DNA of 13,057 nucleotides from an uncultured Eubacteriales bacterium (lineage in GTDB: Bacteria; Bacillota; Clostridia; Monoglobales; Monoglobaceae): assembly GCA_900552305.1 (NCBI GenBank), contig URZD01000040.1, positions 1-13,057 on the forward strand, in the 5' to 3' direction. This document shows positions 7,469 to 13,057 of the stretch, one piece after another. The stretch's first letter is position 1, and each line of letters opens with the position of its first letter. The notes under the pieces are model-generated. The model did no database searches, had not been told where the DNA came from, and worked only from the letters and a program-made list of their open reading frames with translations. The translations under genes were made by a program, and so were the position numbers.

Positions 7469-9146
7469 TGTTTTCTCCTTCCGTGTACCTGTAAGCATTC
7501 CATACCAATTTTGCGGTTTCCGCTCTCAAAATACTATTGTCGGGACAGAAACGGTTCTGTTCATCTCCGCTTACAATCCCAAGCGATTTAAGCGCATACA
7601 CCGCATTCTTCGCATAGTCTGCAATACTGTCATCATCGCCGAACAAATTATCCGAAGCGGCTAACTCGGTATTCTCCGCAATGCCGAGGGCGCGGCACAG
7701 AATCACCGCGGCATCGCTGCGCAAAATAAGGCTGTCGGGTCCGAATGTTGCCGCGTCCGTTCCGCGGACAATGCCGCGCTTGTAAAGTGCATTTACATAT
7801 CCGTAGTACCACTGACTGCTGTTTAAATCGGCAAATTCACAACCACTCATGTCCTCCGAAATTCCGAGAAGCTTTGCAATTACCGTGCAGAACTCAGCGC
7901 GGGTTATGCTGTTGTACGGTCTGAACTCGGTATTTGAATACCCCTTCAGCACACCAAGCTCCACAAGTCCGTTTACGCTTTCCTTTGCCCACTCAAAGCC
8001 TTCCATATCTCCGAACGCTATCTCGGTATACGGATTAGTCTGCGACCGTTCATCTGCAGTCGGCGGGGTAAGCGATGTTATCGCACTGCCTTTTGAGCCG
8101 CCTCCGCCGCCGCCTGAACCGGAGCCGCCGCTGCCGCCCGAGGCATTATCCTTTTTGATTTTGCTGTTCAGAATCGCCTGAACATCGCTTACATTCAGAA
8201 TTTTTTTATCCTCAAACGCTTTTCCGATTTTCTTCAGCATTGCACTCTTGTTATTGTCCGAGCTTTTCATCACGGTAAGGTCAAACAAATCCGTATGCGC
8301 GTCCAAAATACTCTGTATGCTGTCGTTTCCGTAAGCAAAATCCAGCTTTGCCAAAACGCTCATTTTATATATGCCATTGTAGAAATCATCAGCTTTTGCA
8401 TATTTTTCATTTACCGTGTCAAGCCGCGTCACCGTTTTTGAAAACAGCTTATCGTCAAGCGTTCCGTACTCTTTTATTTTCTCGGTGTGGATTTCCGCAG
8501 CATACTTCTTCAAATACTCCGCCTTGGTCTGCTCGCTCTCATGCGGGAACACCGCCATAACAGCAGTTCTTGTCATTACTTCGCGGACATTCGAAACCGT
8601 AACGTCCTCATTCATAAGGATTTTTGCCGCATCGTCAAACAGCTGACGCTTAACCATGTTCGCCGCAGCGGGATTAAGATATGCTAAAAGCTCCGCGTTA
8701 TCCTTCAAAACCCTTGCAACCTCGGTCGCGCCTAAAGCCTTTGCGGGGTTTATTCCAAGCATTTCTCCGTCACCATCGACCAGCTTTTCAATATCACGGC
8801 TAAGGCAGTATGTAAATTCCTCGGTATAGCTTTCTCCGTTTACCGCAATCAGTCTCGCCGTATACTCGCCGCTTTTTTCAATCACCTTTTCCAGGTCAAC
8901 CGAAAACGAACACGAATTACCGTCCCCCGCCGTCTGCTGCTTAATCACAACCTTCTTTCCATCGGCATCGGTAATATAAAGGTTTATCGGCAAACCGTTT
9001 TCTGTCTCCGCTCCCTTCACATTCAGAACACCGTCCGCACTTATTCCGCTTTCCCACGTTGCCGCAAATACATTTCCGACCGTTCCGGACAGCAAAATAA
9101 GTGTACAAATCAAAATTGCAACCGTTTTCCTGTAAATTGTAATCAT
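7458..9146 (-). CDS. Secreted cell-wall-anchored protein with three C-terminal SLH domains
   Basis: 562 residues from ATG at 9146, with AAGGAAGG just upstream. Residues 1-29 are a signal peptide ending VFAAT. Residues about 30-115 form an Ig-like beta segment (WESGISADGVLNVKG, SGEYTARLIAVNGESY). Residues about 117-332 are charged and alpha-helical and match no enzyme I know. A Gly/Ser linker (about 336-353) leads to three SLH domains: about 376-429 with the ITRAE motif, about 437-489 with ILRSD in that place, and about 500-552 with ILRAE. Such triplets bind pyruvylated secondary cell-wall polymers, so the protein is displayed on the surface with its N-terminal part outward. It is the first gene of the operon, has its own promoter/operator, and ends inside the next SLH gene. 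It looks like a non-catalytic structural or binding partner of that protein. Confidence 0.92.
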   Translation of the reverse strand: MITIYRKTVAILICTLILLSGTVGNVFAATWESGISADGVLNVKGAETENGLPINLYITDADGKKVVIKQQTAGDGNSCSFSVDLEKVIEKSGEYTARLIAVNGESYTEEFTYCLSRDIEKLVDGDGEMLGINPAKALGATEVARVLKDNAELLAYLNPAAANMVKRQLFDDAAKILMNEDVTVSNVREVMTRTAVMAVFPHESEQTKAEYLKKYAAEIHTEKIKEYGTLDDKLFSKTVTRLDTVNEKYAKADDFYNGIYKMSVLAKLDFAYGNDSIQSILDAHTDLFDLTVMKSSDNNKSAMLKKIGKAFEDKKILNVSDVQAILNSKIKKDNASGGSGGSGSGGGGGGSKGSAITSLTPPTADERSQTNPYTEIAFGDMEGFEWAKESVNGLVELGVLKGYSNTEFRPYNSITRAEFCTVIAKLLGISEDMSGCEFADLNSSQWYYGYVNALYKRGIVRGTDAATFGPDSLILRSDAAVILCRALGIAENTELAASDNLFGDDDSIADYAKNAVYALKSLGIVSGDEQNRFCPDNSILRAETAKLVWNAYRYTEGENNGE

Positions 9147-9185
9147 TCCCTTCCTTGTTGTATCAGGTTCAATTCCCGTAAATAA

Positions 9186-9246
9186 ATTATAACATATAAA
9201 ATAGTTTTAAACTTGTAATTTTGTTTACACTTTCATGTAATTTTGT
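9186..9246 (-). promoter_or_regulatory. Promoter and operator of the SLH/ABC-transporter operon
   Basis: Read on the minus strand, an extended -10, TGTTATAAT, covers 9186-9194, which would start transcription near 9179 and leave a leader of about 33 bases before the ATG at 9146. The hexamer 17 bases further upstream is AAGTTT, a poor -35. Instead, two copies of ACAAAATTACA lie upstream (plus-strand TGTAATTTTGT at 9214-9224 and 9236-9246), 22 bp apart. The proximal copy is also half of an inverted repeat, TGTAA-N6-TTACA, at 9214-9229. A weak -35 with repeats directly beside it suggests activator dependence. The same arrangement stands before the GH38 gene. The binding protein is not proven. 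Confidence 0.72.
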
Positions 9247-9256
9247 ATTTTGAGGT

Positions 9257-9278
9257 GGTAATTTTAGCTAAAATCACC
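9257..9278 (-). repeat. Inverted repeat over the GH38 stop codon
   Basis: The core ATTTTAGCTAAAAT (9261-9274) is a perfect palindrome, extended outward by a G-T wobble pair and GGT/ACC, giving a possible nine-pair hairpin with loop AGCU in the mRNA. It contains the GH38 stop codon. There is no U-run after it and the stem is AT-rich, so it is a weak terminator at best; GH38 transcripts may read through into the SLH operon. Confidence 0.35.
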
Positions 9279-11954
9279 AATTCTTTTTGAAATGCCGAGA
9301 GTAATTATTTTATACGGGTCAACCCTTATCTCCCATTTTCCGTCTTTTTCCTCTATTCTGTCAAATTTTTCTTCCATAATATTACTAACGTAAAGATTAT
9401 CCGAAATTCCGCTCCTGTATACAGTCAGGGTTTGCGGCTCCGCCGAATAGCTGACCCATCTCATAATTACGTCATTGCCCGACTGTGACGGCTTGCACGC
9501 CGTCATATAAAGCATATCTCCCGACCATGAAAGACCCTGATTGGGAATATCTGCCTTCGGCAAGCCGAATATCTGAACACTTTGCAGCGGATATTGCAGT
9601 TTAAATGCGCCGTCATACGCCTCTTCCTCATCGGTGAACGGAATTATACAATATTCAAATTCCGTTTTTCCAAGGCACTGCGACAGCTTTGTCGGGAACA
9701 CGCCCCAGTCGCCGAGATCGCCCGTTGCACGCACAAGCGTTACCGCAATAGTGTTGTCCGATAGAATTTCGTATTCGTACATACCGATATTTGCAACAGC
9801 TATTCCGCATTTCGGCTCGTTCATCAGCACAAACATCTGCTGGCGGTCGGTACCGCAGGGATATGTCCAGTTTTTTTTGCGGCGGTTATTCCTTTCCGCA
9901 GTCTCAAAAACCGAACCCGCCTTATGTTTTTCACACTTTAATCCTGTCGGAATCAAAACTCGGAGTCTATGGTCTTTGGCGGTATTGTCAACCCCTGTTT
10001 TCACGTTCAGGCTCCGCGAGCCTTTCTCCAAAGCAATCCGCGTAACTATTCTAAGTTCAACCGTTTCCTCCGCTCTCTTTGCCCGCCTTTGTTTATACTC
10101 AACATAATCGAAAATTTGATTCTGCAAAGCCGCGTCTGCCGACTTGGGAACGCTCATAACCGAGGTTATTTCATACTCCGCCATATATTCCTCGTCCGTC
10201 ACAAGTCGGATTTCGGTTTTATCGCCCGAATAAATCGGATTGTCCCCCGCCGCCGGCATAAACATATACTCATTTCCTATATCGCCGACATCCTCATACC
10301 TGAGAATATTTCTGTATTCTCTGCCGTTTGTTTTATCGGTCAGATTAACCGTTCCGTCACCGTTTATCTTTGCTTTGACATACTCGTTTTCCATAGTATT
10401 TTCAGCCGTAATCATAGTTTTTATTTTTTCCTCGGCGGCTCCTTCAATAATTCCGTATTCCTTATATCCCAACGGCGGGATATTCTCCGCATTAAATGTA
10501 ACCGTAATATTTTCCGCCATGTACGGCTGTCTGAACTTGTCGTCCGGCAGGTCATAGCCGAATCTTGCACGGTTATGCCGTATCGTACAAGGTATACGGT
10601 TTCCGTCCGAATCAACAAGTGCGTAGCGCTTCTTTTCTCTCGCGTTAATTTCCCGTGCGGCCTGCATTAGCCTATTTGCGTCATAATTTCGTTCAATATC
10701 AATGTTCACCGTTACAACGCCGCTTTTGATTTTAGAAAATGTATTTACAACAGCGAATGCCGCCTTACAATGCTCCAACCCGTTTATATTTATGTGTTCT
10801 GCCAAACATTCAAGGCAGTCATCAACCACCGTCTGCGCGCTTTGACGGCTTTTAATAAAGCGCGTGCGCATCTCGTCATTAACCTCATCAACGCTGCACC
10901 CGCAGATACTGTCGTGCGGATGATTTTTCATAAGCGTTTTCCACGAATAAAGCAGCATTTCACGCTGCGGCGTCATTCCCGCAAGATATGCCATTACGCT
11001 CAGCGGTTCTGCAACCGACTCAAGAAGTATTTCACATTTTCTGTTCATAACTTTAAGCTGCGAATGTGACGAAGCTGTTCCCACAAGCGTTCCCCAGCCG
11101 TCTGTATCCTGACTTGTCAGCTCTCCGCATATGACGGAAACATCCTTCGGCAGAGCCTTTATCACCGCATCCGCATAGCCTTCAAGGCTCGAATGTTTAA
11201 AACCGTACTCCGGATAGTTCTCCGCTGCCGCCCTTATCGCCTGCGATATATCGCTCTGCACCGGCTGATGGTCGCAGCCGTTCATCATCAGAAGTTCATC
11301 GGTTGCCGCATATTTTTCGACATCTTTTATTTTTTTGTCCCACCACTCGCAATTTCCGTCGGCAGGAATCTCTGCACCGTTGTTGTACCAGTTTGCAAAC
11401 AGTATCGCCGGGAGCTTGCTTCCGTCCGGAGAACGCCAGTACATCTCCGAAAATTTCGAGTCGTAGTCCGCAAAGTCAGATACGATGTTCGCAGCTCCCG
11501 TAGGTTTTACGCCTCGCCCAAAGTATATTGCCTTCATTCCCGCCTGTGCAAGAATTTGCGGCATCTGTCCCGCGTTTCCGAACGAATCGGGAAAATAACC
11601 GACCATGCTGACCCTTCCGAATTCCCTTGCAAGAGCCGTTCCCACAAGCAGGTTTCTGACATTTGACTCACTGCTTGTCAAAAACTCGTCCTGCAGAACA
11701 TACCACGGACCGACAGTAAGTCTGCCGTCTGATATGTACCTTTTGATTTTCTCTCTGTTTTGCGGCTTTATTTCAAGATAGTCCTCAATCAAAGCCGTAT
11801 GTCCGTCAAGATTAAAGCATACAAAATCGCTGTCATTTTCTATAAGTTCCATACACTTGTCTATGAGCTTTACAAGCCGTGCCCTGTGCTTTTCAAACGG
11901 CATATACCACTCTCTGTCCCAATGAGTGTGCGATACGATATATATGTTTTTCAT
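9264..11954 (-). CDS. Cytoplasmic alpha-mannosidase, glycoside hydrolase family 38
   Basis: 896 residues from ATG at 11954, which has AAGGGAG seven bases upstream and begins directly with the family motif; a start 42 codons earlier would cross the promoter. Hallmarks of zinc-dependent retaining alpha-mannosidases are present: SHTHWDREW at 8-16 (likely zinc ligands H11 and D13), VGPWYVLQDEF at 81-91, FPDSFGNAGQMP at 121-132 (likely nucleophile and zinc ligand D123), MNGCDHQP at 224-231, and NHPHDSICGCSVDEV at 344-358 (likely zinc His). The long beta-rich C-terminal half is normal for the family, and the length is close to bacterial enzymes such as MngB. No signal peptide is visible, so it should act in the cytoplasm on imported alpha-mannosides. 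Linkage specificity (for example alpha-1,3 N-glycan fragments or mannosylglycerate) cannot be decided. Its promoter element matches that of the downstream operon, supporting joint regulation. Confidence 0.96.
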   Translation of the reverse strand: MKNIYIVSHTHWDREWYMPFEKHRARLVKLIDKCMELIENDSDFVCFNLDGHTALIEDYLEIKPQNREKIKRYISDGRLTVGPWYVLQDEFLTSSESNVRNLLVGTALAREFGRVSMVGYFPDSFGNAGQMPQILAQAGMKAIYFGRGVKPTGAANIVSDFADYDSKFSEMYWRSPDGSKLPAILFANWYNNGAEIPADGNCEWWDKKIKDVEKYAATDELLMMNGCDHQPVQSDISQAIRAAAENYPEYGFKHSSLEGYADAVIKALPKDVSVICGELTSQDTDGWGTLVGTASSHSQLKVMNRKCEILLESVAEPLSVMAYLAGMTPQREMLLYSWKTLMKNHPHDSICGCSVDEVNDEMRTRFIKSRQSAQTVVDDCLECLAEHININGLEHCKAAFAVVNTFSKIKSGVVTVNIDIERNYDANRLMQAAREINAREKKRYALVDSDGNRIPCTIRHNRARFGYDLPDDKFRQPYMAENITVTFNAENIPPLGYKEYGIIEGAAEEKIKTMITAENTMENEYVKAKINGDGTVNLTDKTNGREYRNILRYEDVGDIGNEYMFMPAAGDNPIYSGDKTEIRLVTDEEYMAEYEITSVMSVPKSADAALQNQIFDYVEYKQRRAKRAEETVELRIVTRIALEKGSRSLNVKTGVDNTAKDHRLRVLIPTGLKCEKHKAGSVFETAERNNRRKKNWTYPCGTDRQQMFVLMNEPKCGIAVANIGMYEYEILSDNTIAVTLVRATGDLGDWGVFPTKLSQCLGKTEFEYCIIPFTDEEEAYDGAFKLQYPLQSVQIFGLPKADIPNQGLSWSGDMLYMTACKPSQSGNDVIMRWVSYSAEPQTLTVYRSGISDNLYVSNIMEEKFDRIEEKDGKWEIRVDPYKIITLGISKRIGDFS

Positions 11955-11991
11955 GTTTTTTCTCCCTTGCCTGTGGTTTGTCTTACCATAA

Positions 11992-12053
11992 ATGATACCA
12001 TATTTTCGGTTTTTCGGCTTGTAATTTTGTTTACAGTTTATATGTAATTTTGT
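11992..12053 (-). promoter_or_regulatory. Promoter and operator of the GH38 gene
   Basis: On the minus strand, an extended -10, TGGTATCAT, spans 11992-12000, predicting a start near 11985 and a leader of about 31 bases. The 17-bp-upstream hexamer is AAGCCG, not a usable -35. Two ACAAAATTACA units (plus-strand TGTAATTTTGT at 12020-12030 and 12043-12053) lie upstream, 23 bp apart. The proximal unit forms the 16-bp inverted repeat TGTAA-N6-TTACA at 12020-12035. From the proximal unit to the -10 is exactly 22 bp, as in the SLH operon promoter. Eighteen bases, TGTAAACAAAATTACAAG, are identical between the two sites. Confidence 0.72.
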
Positions 12054-12109
12054 TTTGAAAAAATCGAAAACAATTTTCATGTCTTTCCTGTCAGATTTGG
12101 AAACTTTTG

Positions 12110-12137
12110 AAAAAAACAGCCCTTATAAAAAGGGCTG
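12110..12137 (-). terminator. Rho-independent terminator after the araC-type gene
   Basis: On the minus strand an eight-base-pair perfect stem, CAGCCCTT/AAGGGCTG, with a five-base loop (12117-12137), is followed by seven T residues (12110-12116). It lies about 113 bp after the regulator's stop and upstream of the GH38 promoter, so it separates regulator and GH38 transcription. On the plus strand the stem is followed by A residues, so it should act in one direction only. The 113 bases between stop and stem (12138-12250) hold no gene or motif I recognise. Confidence 0.88.
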
Positions 12138-12250
12138 CGAAAAAAAAGGGGATGGGGGAAAATTCACTCTTACGGACGATTCACATATCATACCGTAAAA
12201 ATCATACTATAATTGAGATAATATTATTCTTGATTACCAAATGTTCAACG

Positions 12251-13003
12251 TCATTTAATTAACATTCTGTATTCTGCCGGAGTCATTCCAAGTTTTTTCC
12301 TAAAAGCAACATAAAATGTTGACTTGTTATTGTACCCCACCATTTTGCCTATTTCTTCTGCGGAAAAATCGGTGTCTTTCAGCAACAAACACGCCATGTT
12401 TATTCGGTATTCGCTTATTTTTTCCTTAAATGACATACCAAAATTTTTCTGCATTATACGATTAAGCTGTCGTTCACTGATATGCAGCATTTGCGCTGCA
12501 TCAAAATCACAAATATTTTCCATAAAATAATTCGCAAGTATATGCTCAACGTGCGAAAGTCTGAAAACATCCTGATCTTTTTTCTTATGTGCAGAATCGC
12601 TGCAATCGCTTTCTGTGTTGAGTTCTGCATTTATCCTCAGCAATATATCCAATAGATGAAGAATATCAAAAACTGTATTGCCAAATGTGTCTTGTTTAAA
12701 AAACATACCATGCAGTTCTGCGATAATTCCGGGGTTACTTGTTATAATTCGCGGCGATGAGCAGTTGCACATCCTATCTATTTTTTCAAAAAAATTATGA
12801 CTTTTTACATTTTTTACTTTATTGTACGAAAACCCCACAGATACCCATTTGGATTTACTCATCATCTTTGCATGAAGTATCCCCTGCGGGATAAGTAAAA
12901 GACTCCCTGGTTTCAGATAAATTTTCTCGTTTGCCGTTTTTACCATTAGGATAGGATATGATTTCAGTATCGCTCGATTCAGTATTATTCTTTTCAGTAT
13001 CAT
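12251..13003 (-). CDS. AraC-family transcriptional regulator with cupin-like sensor domain (5' end uncertain)
   Basis: 250 residues if the ATG at 13003 is used. Residues about 22-60 carry the cupin-like sugar-sensing signature of AraC regulators (IYLKPGSLLLIPQGILHA at 28-45). The C-terminal 100 residues hold both helix-turn-helix motifs: FDAAQMLHISERQLNRIMQK at 167-186 and FSAEEIGKMVGYNNKSTFYV at 213-232, followed by the family ending FRKKLGMTPAEYR. Such proteins usually activate promoters for sugar uptake and breakdown by binding direct repeats about two helical turns apart, as found before the GH38 gene and SLH operon. The protein is some 30-40 residues shorter at its N-terminus than usual. 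The ATG at 13003 has no ribosome binding site, the frame remains open to the window edge, and the first residues are an Ile/Leu-rich repeat (MILKR IILNR AILKS). The real start may lie outside the window, or the gene may have lost its 5' end. Confidence 0.88.
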   Translation of the reverse strand: MILKRIILNRAILKSYPILMVKTANEKIYLKPGSLLLIPQGILHAKMMSKSKWVSVGFSYNKVKNVKSHNFFEKIDRMCNCSSPRIITSNPGIIAELHGMFFKQDTFGNTVFDILHLLDILLRINAELNTESDCSDSAHKKKDQDVFRLSHVEHILANYFMENICDFDAAQMLHISERQLNRIMQKNFGMSFKEKISEYRINMACLLLKDTDFSAEEIGKMVGYNNKSTFYVAFRKKLGMTPAEYRMLIK

Positions 13004-13034
13004 TAAAATCAGTATAGTTATTATTAGTATTATT
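12960..13034 (-). repeat. Five imperfect 15-bp tandem repeats at the regulator's 5' end
   Basis: Reading the minus strand from 13034 to 12960, five consecutive 15-base units share the core ATACT at the same place: AATAATACTAATAAT, AACTATACTGATTTT, AATGATACTGAAAAG, AATAATACTGAATCG and AGCGATACTGAAATC. In the AraC frame they encode Ile/Leu-rich pentapeptides. In the next frame, open from the window edge to a stop at 12855, they encode Asn/Thr/Glu/Ser-rich units such as NDTEK and NNTES. The unit length preserves reading frame. Confidence 0.75.
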
Positions 13035-13057
13035 TGAGTATGATTTCGGAACTTCTT

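Noticed and set aside
7849..8181. Plus-strand frame with a proline-rich run (PPPPPEPEPP)
   Set aside because: It is the reverse complement of the Gly/Ser linker codons in the SLH gene.
9214..9229. CcpA catabolite-repression (cre) site
   Set aside because: TGTAAACAAAATTACA begins like a cre box but lacks the central CG and is two bases longer between its half-sites, so it does not fit the consensus.
9257..9278. Intrinsic terminator after GH38
   Set aside because: A hairpin can form, but it is AT-rich, has a G-T pair and is not followed by a U-run; kept only as an inverted repeat.
9969..10670. Long plus-strand open frame opposite the GH38 gene
   Set aside because: Antisense shadow of a well-supported alpha-mannosidase; no ribosome site or recognisable domain.
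11955..12080. 42-codon N-terminal extension of GH38
   Set aside because: It would be translated from the promoter and operator region, has no ribosome site, and family members begin close to the HTHWDREW motif, as the ATG at 11954 does.
12141..12250. Small RNA or second regulatory site downstream of the araC-type gene
   Set aside because: Two GTATGAT copies occur on the minus strand, but there is no promoter, stable fold or further repeat to support a separate element; it is best read as the regulator's 3' untranslated region.

Overview
The window looks like an accessory carbohydrate-utilisation locus of a Gram-positive anaerobe of the Bacillota, class Clostridia. This rests on strong AAGGAGG-type ribosome binding sites, a lipoprotein-type solute-binding protein, S-layer-homology (SLH) proteins, an LplB/YtcP-type sugar transporter and a copper-amine-oxidase-N-like 'stalk' domain. 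An uncultured gut or rumen fibre degrader rich in SLH proteins (for example a Monoglobus-like lineage) would fit, but that placement is inference.

Every convincing gene is on the minus strand, so the locus reads right to left. At the right edge is an AraC-family regulator (12251 to about 13003) whose 5' end is unclear: its frame stays open to the window edge and its first codons lie in a 15-bp tandem repeat. About 110 bp after its stop there is a good intrinsic terminator (12110-12137). Next comes a promoter/operator region (11992-12053) in front of a cytoplasmic GH38 alpha-mannosidase (9264-11954). A near-copy of that promoter/operator (9186-9246) precedes a tightly packed operon: two SLH surface proteins whose genes overlap by 11 bp (7458-9146 and 4685-7468), a lipoprotein sugar-binding protein (3209-4669), two permeases (2283-3194 and 1302-2240), and an exported GH74-like beta-propeller protein that runs off the left edge (1-1280). 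Gaps in this operon are only 14-42 bp.

Working model (inference): the SLH pair and the secreted propeller protein act at the cell surface, the lipoprotein and two permeases import the released oligosaccharides, and GH38 removes alpha-mannose inside the cell. No ATPase gene is present, so energy probably comes from a shared MsmX/MsmK-type ATPase encoded elsewhere. The strongest unexpected signal is the pair of matching promoter/operator elements. Each has two TGTAATTTTGT units, and the promoter-proximal unit lies exactly 22 bp from an extended -10 at both sites. This suggests that GH38 and the SLH/transporter operon form one regulon, with the adjacent AraC protein as the obvious candidate activator.

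No tRNA, rRNA, CRISPR array, transposase or integrase was seen.
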